A DNA stretch of 58,286 bases from an uncultured delta proteobacterium (GTDB taxonomy: Bacteria > Desulfobacterota > Desulfovibrionia > Desulfovibrionales > Desulfovibrionaceae), in contig CAILNX010000019.1 of NCBI GenBank assembly GCA_903835685.1, forward strand, positions 1-58,286, read 5' to 3'. The position numbers and the translations under genes were made by a program. This document shows positions 1 to 8,174 of the stretch, one piece after another. Numbering within the stretch: position 1 is the stretch's first letter; every line of letters begins with the position of its first letter. The notes under the pieces are model-generated. The model had not been told where the DNA came from and ran no database searches. It was given only the letters and a program-made list of their open reading frames with translations.

Positions 1-259
1 GCCAAAGCACGATGCCCCCAGATATGCCCCCAAACGGTCCCGTCACCCCTCTTTTTCACCCTCGGCATGGTCAAGGTGGTGGGCCGAGTTTTCCCCGGAT
101 CGGGGGAGAAGTCCCGGGCCAGTTTCCGCCCATGGAGGACAGGCCAAATTGACCCATGTTTCACCCCCCGTCACCATAAAAAGCGGGACAGGAGCGGGAC
201 AAACGCGGGTGTTCTCGAAAATTGGGTATGTCTGTGTTGGCGTAACTATCTATTTTATT
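1..259. other. gene-less flank next to tRNA-Arg, with short direct repeats
   Basis: No credible gene is seen here. Two pairs of 9-bp direct repeats are present: ATGCCCCCA at 12-20 and 24-32, and AGCGGGACA at 182-190 and 193-201. Closely spaced iterations like these next to the 3' end of a tRNA gene can be arm-type sites of a tyrosine-recombinase element. The integrase itself would lie to the left, outside the window, so this reading is inference only. Confidence 0.3.
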
Positions 260-336
260 TGGTGCTCCCGGCGCGAATCGAACGCACGGCCTATCGCTTA
301 GGAGGCGATCGCTCTATCCTTCTGAGCTACGGGAGC
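260..336 (-). tRNA. tRNA-Arg (anticodon CCU)
   Basis: Read on the minus strand, the gene starts GCTCCCGTAGCTCAG and ends CGGGAGCACCA. It has a 7-bp acceptor stem (GCTCCCG/CGGGAGC), an A discriminator and an encoded CCA. The D arm is GCTC/GAGC, the anticodon loop is CTCCTAA inside the stem ATCGC/GCGAT, and the T arm is GTGCG-TTCGATT-CGCGC. The anticodon CCU decodes AGG. The 3' end faces the gene-less flank at 1-259; tRNA-Arg genes are common integration sites, so the left side may be the edge of an island. Confidence 0.95.
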
Positions 337-442
337 GTCTTTGAAAGTGAGGCAGTGATATACACGCCCCCGGCCAGGGTCAAGGTTTTAGTCCCGGGCC
401 GAAAATCCTGACGGAAGTCCCGGAACATTGGCCCATCCATCC

Positions 443-470
443 TTTACAAAGCCCAAAGACTGCCTATAAT
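443..470 (+). promoter_or_regulatory. sigma-70 type promoter of htrA
   Basis: TTTACA at 443-448, a 16-bp spacer, and a perfect TATAAT at 465-470. It lies 53 bp upstream of the htrA start codon. Confidence 0.75.
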
Positions 471-523
471 CCCACCTGGAACAGCGTCGCCCGGCCATTT
501 TCGGGCGTCACAGGAGGCCTTAT

Positions 524-1969
524 ATGTTCAAATTCATACGTATTTTTTGCCTCAGCGTTTTGGTTCTGGCCCTGCCCCTGGCCGCCTCGGCCAAGGACGG
601 GCTGCCCCAGTTCACCGAACTGGCCCGGGACGCGGGCAAGGCCGTGGTGAACATCTACACCGTGAAAACCATACCTGGCGGCAAGGGCCAGATGGGCCGC
701 CTGCAGGATTTCTTCAAGTTCCATGGGCCTCAGCAGGACAATCCCATGGATGATTTTTTCGACCAGTTCAACAAGATGCTCGACCCCCGCAACCAGCCCA
801 GCTTCAAGCAGCGCGCCCTGGGCTCGGGCTTCATCATCTCCTCGGACGGCTACGTGGTCACCAACAACCACGTCATTGCCGACGCGGATGAGATCAAGAT
901 CAAGATCCAGGAGACGGACAAGGACGACTACACGGCCAAGCTCATCGGCCGCGATCCGGAGACCGATCTGGCCCTGCTCAAGATCGAGGTCAAGAAGTCC
1001 CTGCCCATCTTGAAGTTCGCGGACTCGGACAAGACCGAGGTGGGCGAATGGGTGCTGGCCATCGGCAACCCCTTTGGCCTGGGCCATACCATCACGGCCG
1101 GGATCATCAGCGCCAAGGGCCGGGTCATCGGGGCCGGTCCCTTTGACAACTTCCTGCAAACCGACGCCAGCATCAACCCGGGCAATTCCGGCGGCCCGCT
1201 CCTGAACATGGACGGCCAGGTGGTGGGCGTGAACGCGGCCATCGTGGCCAGCGGCTCGGGCATCGGGTTCGCCATTCCCTCGTCCATGGCCAGCAAGGTC
1301 ATCGAGCAGTTGCGCACCAGCAAGAAGGTCTCCCGCGGCTGGCTGGGCGTGACCATCCAGGACGTGGACGAGAACACGGCCAAGGCCCTGGGCCTGACCG
1401 AGACCACGGGCGCCCTGGTGTCCACGGTCCTGCCCGGAGATCCGGCGGACCAGGCCGGGATCAAGACCAGCGACGTGATCCTGGAGGTCAACGGCAAGGC
1501 CGTGGCCAACAGCGCCGAACTGACCCAGAACGTGGCCTCCCTGGCCCCTGGGGACAAGGCCAAGCTGGTGATCTGGCGCAAGGGCGGCAAGATCACGCTC
1601 ACGGCCACCCTGGGCGAACGCAACATCAAGCAGACCGCCGAGGCCGTGAAGCCCCAGAAGGAAGAGGCCTCGGACGAACTGGGCCTGTCCTTGAAGCCCG
1701 TGGACAAGGACCAGGAGGCCAAGGCCCTGGGCCTGGACAAGCCCCAGGGGCTTTTGGTCACCAGCGTGCTTCAGGGCTCGGTGGCGGCCGAGAACGGCAT
1801 GCGGCCCGGGGACGTGATCCTGGAGCTGAACCAGCAGCCGGTGAACAGCGTGGCCGCCTTCCGCAAGGTTCTGGAGAGCGAGGGCAAGGCCAAGGGCGTG
1901 GTCATGATCCTGGTCAAGCGCCAGGGCCAGAACGTGTTCCGCACCCTGCCCTTGGAGAAGAAGCAGTAA
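524..1969 (+). CDS. htrA: Do/DegP-type periplasmic serine protease
   Basis: Periplasmic chaperone-protease that degrades or refolds damaged envelope proteins. The 481-aa product has the full family layout: a signal peptide (about residues 1-23, ending ASA), a trypsin-like domain with catalytic triad H116 (TNNHV), D148 (ETDLALLK) and S222 (GNSGGPL), then two PDZ domains (about 265-355 and 385-475). The ATG at 524 follows a strong AGGAGG at 512-517. The gene stands alone, with its own promoter (443-470) and a hairpin terminator (2018-2060), so it is probably monocistronic. It could equally be called degP or degQ; the family is certain, the exact orthology is not. Confidence 0.96.
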   Translation: MFKFIRIFCLSVLVLALPLAASAKDGLPQFTELARDAGKAVVNIYTVKTIPGGKGQMGRLQDFFKFHGPQQDNPMDDFFDQFNKMLDPRNQPSFKQRALGSGFIISSDGYVVTNNHVIADADEIKIKIQETDKDDYTAKLIGRDPETDLALLKIEVKKSLPILKFADSDKTEVGEWVLAIGNPFGLGHTITAGIISAKGRVIGAGPFDNFLQTDASINPGNSGGPLLNMDGQVVGVNAAIVASGSGIGFAIPSSMASKVIEQLRTSKKVSRGWLGVTIQDVDENTAKALGLTETTGALVSTVLPGDPADQAGIKTSDVILEVNGKAVANSAELTQNVASLAPGDKAKLVIWRKGGKITLTATLGERNIKQTAEAVKPQKEEASDELGLSLKPVDKDQEAKALGLDKPQGLLVTSVLQGSVAAENGMRPGDVILELNQQPVNSVAAFRKVLESEGKAKGVVMILVKRQGQNVFRTLPLEKKQ

Positions 1970-2017
1970 CGTCGAGCCGGGGCCGGGCCTGAACCCGGTC
2001 TGAAATCCAAATGATTC

Positions 2018-2060
2018 GGCCCCGTTCCTCCTGGTGATTGGAGGGACGGGGCCTTGTTTT
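2018..2060 (+). terminator. Rho-independent terminator after htrA
   Basis: GGCCCCGTTCCTCC (2018-2031) pairs with GGAGGGACGGGGCC (2040-2053) with a single G-U. An 8-nt loop separates the arms, and TTGTTTTT follows. Confidence 0.85.
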
Positions 2061-2088
2061 TGAGGATGGGCCGGTTATCGGGGGCGGG

Positions 2089-3327
2089 TCACTGCTTCCC
2101 GCCCAGCTTCTTGACGGCGGCGGCCAGGAAGTCCAGGTCTGCCATGGCGTCCTTGCCGGTGGGTTTCGGACGGGCGCTTAAGCCGATGGCCACGACTTTT
2201 TCCCTGGGATTTATGTACAGGTACTGGCCGTGGATGCCGCGGCCCATGAAGGCCCCGTCGTGGACCGTGCCGGGATCGGCTTTGACCACCCACCATTGGT
2301 AGCCGTAGAGCAGGGTGGGGTATCTGGAGGGGATTTGGCCTTTGGTGGCCTCGGCCAGCCAGCCATCCGGCACGATCGGTTGACCATTGATCTTGGCTCC
2401 GTCCAGGATGAACTGGCCGAAGCGGGCGAAGTCGCGCAGCCTGGCTAGGACGCCGCTGCCGCCGACCTCGTGCCCGCCGGGCGCGTCCAGATACCAGGAG
2501 GCGTCGGCTTCCATGCCCAGGGGAGCCCAGATCTTCTTGGAGAGGTAGTCGGCCAGGTGCATTTTGGTGGCCGCCTGCACCACCTCGCCGATGAGCACGG
2601 TCTCGCCGGTGCTGTAGTTGAACGTGGTGCCTGGCTCGGTGGCCTTGGGCAGGCTCTTCATCAGGTCGAAAATGGCTCCCGGCTTGTTGCTGGCGATCTG
2701 CAGCTCCAGGAGCTTGCGGCGGTCGGAGGCGGGATCGACGTAGGTTTCGTCCCATTTCACGCCTGAGGACATCATGAGCACGTTTTTGACCGAGACGCCC
2801 TCGTAGGCGCTGCCGGAAAGCTGGGGCAGGTATTTGGTCACCGGGTCGTCGATGCTGGCGATGGAGCCGTCCTTCACCGCCGCGCCCACCAGGGTGGAGA
2901 CCAGGGATTTGGCCAGGGACATGGACATCCAGCGCTGGGTTGGTTTGAAGCCGAAATCGTAGTGTTCGTAGGCGATCTTGCCGTCCTTGAGCAGGATCAG
3001 CCCGGTCAGGCGGTTCAGGGCCACGTAATCCGGCAGGTCATAGGTCTTGTTGGCCGAGGTGAAGGTCAGGGCGGTGATGGGTTTGTCGCTGACCGGGATC
3101 GCGGAGGCTTTTTTTCCGGCCTTGATCGTGCGGGTGGGGAAGATCTTGTCCGTGTTGCTGTAGGTGCGCACGGCCTTGTCCGGGTAGAGGGAGCCGTCCC
3201 AGATGTCCCGGGCGCCGCCGATGTCCAGGCCCTGGGCCTCCTTGGCCGGGGCCGGGGCGCAGAGCAGGGGCAGGGAGAAACAGGCGAAAAGAAACCCCGT
3301 CACCAACGTTTTCCAGCGCGGCTTCAT
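2089..3327 (-). CDS. exported serine hydrolase, beta-lactamase/class C fold
   Basis: A 412-aa serine hydrolase of the penicillin-binding/class C beta-lactamase superfamily (COG1680 type, which includes esterases and 6-aminohexanoate-dimer hydrolases). The SxxK motif is SLAK with S137 as predicted nucleophile. The YxN-like motif is YST at 238-240, and an HGQ-containing segment (GRGIHGQYLYI) sits near the C-terminus in the usual KTG/HxG region. The N-terminus is a typical signal peptide (about residues 1-29). The ATG at 3327 is preferred over longer reads because AGGAGG lies just upstream of it. The substrate cannot be read from sequence. The upstream MFS gene runs the same way 136 bp away. Confidence 0.85.
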   Translation of the reverse strand: MKPRWKTLVTGFLFACFSLPLLCAPAPAKEAQGLDIGGARDIWDGSLYPDKAVRTYSNTDKIFPTRTIKAGKKASAIPVSDKPITALTFTSANKTYDLPDYVALNRLTGLILLKDGKIAYEHYDFGFKPTQRWMSMSLAKSLVSTLVGAAVKDGSIASIDDPVTKYLPQLSGSAYEGVSVKNVLMMSSGVKWDETYVDPASDRRKLLELQIASNKPGAIFDLMKSLPKATEPGTTFNYSTGETVLIGEVVQAATKMHLADYLSKKIWAPLGMEADASWYLDAPGGHEVGGSGVLARLRDFARFGQFILDGAKINGQPIVPDGWLAEATKGQIPSRYPTLLYGYQWWVVKADPGTVHDGAFMGRGIHGQYLYINPREKVVAIGLSARPKPTGKDAMADLDFLAAAVKKLGGKQ

Positions 3328-3463
3328 ACGTCCTCCTGATGATGTTGAAGGGGCGAATTCGGATTGGATAGGGAAGATGTGGGCACTCCGGCCGCTCCTC
3401 CCGCGACCTGTCCCATGTTTCCGCGCCGGACGCAATGCGAGCCCTCCAAGCGCCTCGTGGACC

Positions 3464-4651
3464 TCACAAAGAGGGCCGGGCCTCCCGGAACCCGATGGTC
3501 CCGGCCAGGGCGGCCAGGCAGACCCCGGCCATGGCCCCCAGGAGCCCGTCGTAGCCCAGCAGGCCCACGGCCAGGCCGCCCAGGATGGGACCGCAGAAAT
3601 TCCCGAGTTGCAGGGACAGGATCATGAGATTGGCGTTCACCGCCCGCGAGCGCGCATCGGACAGGGAGAACATGAAGGCGTTCAAGGCCGGGACTCCCAG
3701 GCCCATGCCCAGGCCGAGCACCAGGGCCGAGGCCACCAGGCCGGTATGGTTGCGCAGGATGAGGGTCAGGACCAGACCCAGGCCCGTGAGAGAGTAGCAC
3801 AGGCGCACCAGAATGACCTTGCCCACCAGGTCGAAGATGCGGTTGCCCAGCACCCGGATGGCCAGCATGCAGGCGGTCTGGATGCTGAAAAAGGCCCCCA
3901 CTTCGGCCAGGCCCCGGTCCAGGAACAGGCCCTTGGCCAGGTAGAACACGGCCGAAAAAACCACGTAATACACGGCGTTGACCACAAGGAGCACGGACAC
4001 CGGAGCCCTCACCGCGCCCGCGCACATCTCCTGAAAGGACAGGGGCGCGGCCGGGGGCTGGCCCGAGGTCCGGGCGCGCACGGCCCGGCCCAGTCCCCGG
4101 GCCACCAGCGCGGCCGGGACCAGGAGCAGGGCCATGAGGGCGTAGTCCTGGGCCGGGCTGGGCAGCCAGGGCTTGGCCGCGTCGCAGAGCACCGGCACGA
4201 TGGAGAAGGGCAGGAGCATGGACGCGGAATAGACCCCGAAGGCCTGGCCGCTGCGCGAGGCCGGGATGATGCCCACCAGCAGGGTCATGCACGACCCGGT
4301 GAGCAGGAACAGGGCCAGGCCGTGGGCCAGGCGGATGAAGAGAAGCGCGGGCACGCTGGCGGCAAAAAGATAGCCCACCCCGCAGCAGGCCAGGATGGCG
4401 ATGCCCGCCACCATGTTCCGGGCCGCGCCTCCCACGGTGAGATGCGGGGTGGCCAGCACGAACAGGGCCACCATGGACAGGGACGAGGACCCGATGAGCA
4501 AGCCCCGCCAGGCCTCGGGCACGCCCAGGGAGTCCAGGTGCAGGTACAGGCTGTAGAACACCGCGATATTGCAGTAGGACAGGAATATCACCAGGCAGAG
4601 CCCGGTGAATTCCCGGGTGAACAGAGGCTCGCGGCCCGGGGTGGGGGTCAT
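3464..4651 (-). CDS. MFS transporter
   Basis: A 395-aa polytopic membrane protein with about 12 hydrophobic segments and the pattern of the major facilitator superfamily. It lies 15 bp downstream of hemL in the same direction, so it probably belongs to the ahbB-hemL-MFS transcription unit. That position suggests, but does not prove, handling of a tetrapyrrole intermediate or an unrelated efflux substrate. No substrate-defining motif is recognisable. The ATG at 4651 has only a weak ribosome-binding site, in keeping with translational coupling to hemL. Confidence 0.85.
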   Translation of the reverse strand: MTPTPGREPLFTREFTGLCLVIFLSYCNIAVFYSLYLHLDSLGVPEAWRGLLIGSSSLSMVALFVLATPHLTVGGAARNMVAGIAILACCGVGYLFAASVPALLFIRLAHGLALFLLTGSCMTLLVGIIPASRSGQAFGVYSASMLLPFSIVPVLCDAAKPWLPSPAQDYALMALLLVPAALVARGLGRAVRARTSGQPPAAPLSFQEMCAGAVRAPVSVLLVVNAVYYVVFSAVFYLAKGLFLDRGLAEVGAFFSIQTACMLAIRVLGNRIFDLVGKVILVRLCYSLTGLGLVLTLILRNHTGLVASALVLGLGMGLGVPALNAFMFSLSDARSRAVNANLMILSLQLGNFCGPILGGLAVGLLGYDGLLGAMAGVCLAALAGTIGFREARPSL

Positions 4652-4666
4652 GGTCGCGGAGTATCC

Positions 4667-5938
4667 CTAGAAGGCCACCTTCCGCGCCGCCTCCAGGGTC
4701 TGGTCCAAATCCGCATCACTGTGCGCAAAGGAGGTGAAGGCGCATTCGTAGGCCGAGGGGGCCAGGTTGACCCCGTTCTTGCGCATGCCCGCGTAGAACG
4801 TGGAGTACAGGTCCGCATTGGTGGTCTTGGCCGTGGCGAAATCCTTCACCGGGGTCTCGGTGAAGAACAGGGTGAACATGGAGGCGATGTGGGTCAGGCT
4901 CACGGGCAGGCCCTTGCCCTCGAGCACGGCCTTCATCTCCGTGGCAAAGGCCAGGGTGCGGGCTTCGAGGGCCGCATAGTCCAGGGTGGCCAGCTTGCTT
5001 AAGGTGGCGATTCCAGCGGCCATGGCCAGCGGGTTCCCGGACAGGGTCCCGGCCTGGTACACGTCCCCGCTGGGCGCGATGCGCTGCATGATCTCCCGCC
5101 TGCCGCCGTAGGCCCCCACGGGCAGGCCGCCGCCGATGATCTTGCCCAGGGTGGTCAGGTCCGGCACGATGCCGTACTTGCCTTGCGCCCCGGACAGGCC
5201 CAGGCGAAAACCGGTGATGACCTCGTCGAAGATGAGCAGGGCTCCGTACTGGGTGCACAGGTCACGCAGGCCCTTGAGAAAGCCCTTTTTGGGCAGGACC
5301 AGGCCCATGTTCCCGGCCACGGGCTCCACGATGACGCAGGCGATGCCCTGGCCCTTTTCCTTGAACAGGGCCTCGACGTTCGTGAGGTCGTTGTAGTCGG
5401 CCAGGAGTGTGTCCTTGACCGTGTCCGCCGGAACCCCGGGCGTGCCCGGGATGGACAGGGTGAGCAGGCCCGAGCCCGCGCTGGCCAGGAAACTGTCCGC
5501 GTGCCCGTGGTAGCAGCCGTGGAACTTCACCATCTGGTCCCGGCTGGTGTAGGCCCGGGCCAGGCGCAGGGCGCTCATGGTGGCCTCGGTGCCCGAGCTG
5601 ACCATGCGCACCATGTCCATGGAGGGCAGGGCCGCGCGCACGGCCTCGGCCAGGCCCACCTCGCCCTCGCAGGGCGCGCCGAAGCTCGAGCCTAAGTCAG
5701 CAGCCCGGTGCACGGCGGCCGTGACTTCCGGGTCGCAATGCCCGAGCAGCAGCGGCCCCCAGCTCATGACAAAGTCGATGAGCTCCTGGCCGTCCACGCT
5801 CCACAGGCGCGAGCCCTTGGCCCGGGCCACGAACAGCGGATCGCAGCCCACGCTCTTGCAGGCCCGCACCGGGCTGTTCACCCCGCCGGGGATGACCTGG
5901 CGGGCGCGCTCGAAAAGTTCCTGGGATTTCGTGTTCAT
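4667..5938 (-). CDS. hemL: glutamate-1-semialdehyde 2,1-aminomutase
   Basis: PLP-dependent enzyme converting glutamate-1-semialdehyde to 5-aminolevulinate, the C5 entry to tetrapyrrole synthesis. The 423-aa product is full length. The start reads [22 protein letters not shown]-binding and catalytic features include [15 protein letters not shown] (about 114-128), the DEV motif (238-240) and catalytic K266 in [10 protein letters not shown]. The ATG at 5938 overlaps the ahbB stop codon by 4 bases (ATGA), so the two genes are translationally coupled. A longer in-frame extension runs back through ahbB in another frame and is not real. Confidence 0.96.
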   Translation of the reverse strand: MNTKSQELFERARQVIPGGVNSPVRACKSVGCDPLFVARAKGSRLWSVDGQELIDFVMSWGPLLLGHCDPEVTAAVHRAADLGSSFGAPCEGEVGLAEAVRAALPSMDMVRMVSSGTEATMSALRLARAYTSRDQMVKFHGCYHGHADSFLASAGSGLLTLSIPGTPGVPADTVKDTLLADYNDLTNVEALFKEKGQGIACVIVEPVAGNMGLVLPKKGFLKGLRDLCTQYGALLIFDEVITGFRLGLSGAQGKYGIVPDLTTLGKIIGGGLPVGAYGGRREIMQRIAPSGDVYQAGTLSGNPLAMAAGIATLSKLATLDYAALEARTLAFATEMKAVLEGKGLPVSLTHIASMFTLFFTETPVKDFATAKTTNADLYSTFYAGMRKNGVNLAPSAYECAFTSFAHSDADLDQTLEAARKVAF

Positions 5939-6426
5939 GCCTCCTCCTCGAAGTAGCGCATGGATGTTTTCTTCAGTTCCCGGATGCTCTGTAAGGTGGT
6001 GTAGCCGGTCGCGCCGGTCAAGGCCGACAGCTCGGCCACGACCCGCATGCAGTCCCCGGGGTTCTTGCCGTGGATCATGGTGTACAGATTGTACGGCCAC
6101 TCCGGGTAGGTCCGGCGCAGATAGCAGTGGCTGATGGCCGGATGCTCGGACATGGCCTGGCCCACGGACTTGGGGTCCAGGGGCGCTTCCACCCGCCAGG
6201 CCACCATGGCGTTGTGCCCGTACCCGGCCTTCTGATGCCGCAGGGTGGCCCCGAAACGGCGGATGACCCCGTTCTCCTTGAGCCCGGACAGAAGCGCCAG
6301 CACCGTGGCCTCGTCGGTCCCGCACTGCTCGGCGATGTCCGCGAACGGCGTGGCCGAGTCCGGCAGGTCCGCCCCGGCCAGGGCCAGGATTTTCTTTTCC
6401 GTGGGAGTGAACTCGGGTCGGGGCAT
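5935..6426 (-). CDS. ahbB: siroheme decarboxylase subunit AhbB (Lrp/AsnC-like)
   Basis: A 163-aa protein with an N-terminal winged-helix-like part (about 8-60) and a C-terminal AsnC-type alpha/beta domain. The segments [20 protein letters not shown] and [11 protein letters not shown] are characteristic of the AhbA/AhbB/NirD-type family rather than true Lrp regulators. In sulfate reducers AhbA and AhbB decarboxylate siroheme to didecarboxysiroheme on the alternative heme pathway. Direct 4-bp overlap with hemL supports a biosynthetic role. The partner ahbA is not in the window. AhbB is preferred over AhbA by similarity and context; the alternative label Lrp-type regulator is less likely. Confidence 0.8.
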   Translation of the reverse strand: MPRPEFTPTEKKILALAGADLPDSATPFADIAEQCGTDEATVLALLSGLKENGVIRRFGATLRHQKAGYGHNAMVAWRVEAPLDPKSVGQAMSEHPAISHCYLRRTYPEWPYNLYTMIHGKNPGDCMRVVAELSALTGATGYTTLQSIRELKKTSMRYFEEEA

Positions 6427-6547
6427 GCGTACGTTTCCTCTTAAGGTATGGGGCCGGATTGGTCATCTCGACGGGGTTTTCCTACCCTTGAAGAGGGCGG
6501 GCTGGCAAGTGCGGGGAGGGGGCAAAGGGAAAAGGCTGGGCGCGGCG

Positions 6548-8149
6548 CTAGGTTCCGGCCGCCTTCAGCAAATCCTCGGCCAAACGCTGGCCCCGCTCTC
6601 CGCCGCCAGCCATGCGGGCCAGTTCTTCCGGGCGTTCGTCCACGGCCAGTTGCAGGCAGCGGGTGTAAGTCTCGCCGCCAGTCACTTCCTTGAGGATGCG
6701 GAAGTGGCGTTTGGCGGGCGCGGCCAGTTGGGGCCAGTGGGTGATGAGGATGAGTTGGCGTCCGGCCGCAAGCTCCTTGAGCTTTAAGGCCACGCGCTCC
6801 AGCGTGAGCCCGCCGATGCCCGCGTCCACCTCGTCGAAAATGAGGGTGGCCCGATCCGCGCCCGGGGTGAGGCCGGTCAAGGCCAGGAGGAAGCGCGAGA
6901 GTTCGCCGCCCGAGGCGATCTTGTCCAGGGGCCGGGGTGGCTGGCCCGGGTTGGGGCTGAACAAAAAGCGCGCCCGCTGCTCGGCAAGGCCCGGGAAAAT
7001 CTCCACGGGCTCAAAGGCCAGGTCCACCTTCAAGTGCTCGGAAAATCCCAGGTCCTTGAGCTCGGCCTCCATGCTCCGGCACAGGCCAGCCCCAGCCTCC
7101 AGCCGGGCCGCGTGCAGGCCTTCCAGGACGCGGCTGAGCGTCGCAACGGCCTCCTGCTCCTCCCGGCCCAGGCGGCGCAGGTCCAGCTCCGAGGCGTCCA
7201 GAAAGGACAGGCTCTCCTCGATTTCCCGGCCTAGGTCCAGGATGCCCGTGACCGTGCGGCCGAGTTTGCGCTTGAGCGCGGACAGGGCGTAGAGCCGGGC
7301 CTCCAGGGCGTTCAGCTCGGCCTCGTCCGGGGCGTCCAGATCCTGGTGGCGCAGGCGCAGGGCCAGTTCGGACAGCCGTTCCCGGGTCTCGTCCACAAAG
7401 GCCCGCTCCGGGGCGTATTCGGGCAGGACCGCGCCCAGGCGGTCCAAATCCCGTCCCAGGTCGGCCAGGCGGTCCACCAGTCCATTTTCACCGCGCAAGG
7501 CGCTCAAGGATCGCTCCAGGGCCTCGGTGACGCCGCTGAAACCCTTGGCCGCCGTCTTGCGGGCCAGCAGGGTCTCCTCCTCGTCCGGGGAGAGCCCGGC
7601 GGCCTTGATCTCGGTCAGGCGGTGCTCCAGAAAATCGCGCTGGCCCAGAAGATCCTGGCGGCGCGCCTCAAGCTCCCGGCGGCTGGCGGCCACGTCCCGC
7701 AGACGGCCCAAGGCCCGGTCCCGGACCGCAATGAGCCCCTGGTCCACAAAGGCGTCCAGGATCATGGCCTGATAGGCCGGGGACAGGAGTTTGTGCTGCT
7801 TGTGCTGGCTGGTGTGCAGGACCAGGCCGGAGGTGAGGGTCTTGACCGCGTCCTGGGAGGCCAGGTCCCCGTCGATGAAGGCCCGGCTGCGGCCGCTCTC
7901 GGCCATGAGCTCCCGGCGCACGATGGTCTGGACCCCGCCCAAGTCGAACACGGCCTCGACCACGGCCTTTTCCGCGCCCGGCCGGACCAGGCCCGGCTCC
8001 ATGCGCTCGCCCACGATGAAGTCCACGGCCCGCATGATGAAGGACTTGCCCGCCCCGGTCTCGCCGGTGAGCGCGTTCAAGCCCGCGCAGAGGTCCAGCT
8101 CGGCGTCGGCGATAAGGGCCAGGTTGCGGATGCGCAGGAGTTCGAGCAT
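6548..8149 (-). CDS. recN: DNA repair protein RecN
   Basis: SMC-like ATPase acting early in double-strand break repair. The 533-aa product has Walker A GETGAGKS at 29-36, a central coiled-coil region rich in Leu/Glu/Arg (about 150-350), and a C-terminal half with the ABC signature region ASGGELSRFLLAL and Walker B ATLIFDEVDAGIGG. The ATG at 8149 gives the standard N-terminus MLELLRIRNLALI; longer reads lack support. It lies 25 bp downstream of the glycosyltransferase gene and 121 bp upstream of ahbB. No LexA box could be identified by eye. Confidence 0.95.
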   Translation of the reverse strand: MLELLRIRNLALIADAELDLCAGLNALTGETGAGKSFIMRAVDFIVGERMEPGLVRPGAEKAVVEAVFDLGGVQTIVRRELMAESGRSRAFIDGDLASQDAVKTLTSGLVLHTSQHKQHKLLSPAYQAMILDAFVDQGLIAVRDRALGRLRDVAASRRELEARRQDLLGQRDFLEHRLTEIKAAGLSPDEEETLLARKTAAKGFSGVTEALERSLSALRGENGLVDRLADLGRDLDRLGAVLPEYAPERAFVDETRERLSELALRLRHQDLDAPDEAELNALEARLYALSALKRKLGRTVTGILDLGREIEESLSFLDASELDLRRLGREEQEAVATLSRVLEGLHAARLEAGAGLCRSMEAELKDLGFSEHLKVDLAFEPVEIFPGLAEQRARFLFSPNPGQPPRPLDKIASGGELSRFLLALTGLTPGADRATLIFDEVDAGIGGLTLERVALKLKELAAGRQLILITHWPQLAAPAKRHFRILKEVTGGETYTRCLQLAVDERPEELARMAGGGERGQRLAEDLLKAAGT

Positions 8150-8174
8150 GTTTTTTTGGGGGCTTCCGGGCGGT

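Noticed and set aside
3203-5002. A 599-residue open frame on the plus strand across the hydrolase, MFS and hemL genes
   Set aside because: It is antisense to three well-supported genes, has Gly/Gln/His-rich sequence typical of a GC-rich shadow frame, and no motif.
5939-6466. N-terminal extension of HemL running through ahbB in another frame
   Set aside because: The standard HemL start at 5938 overlaps the ahbB stop in ATGA form; the extension has no HemL homology.
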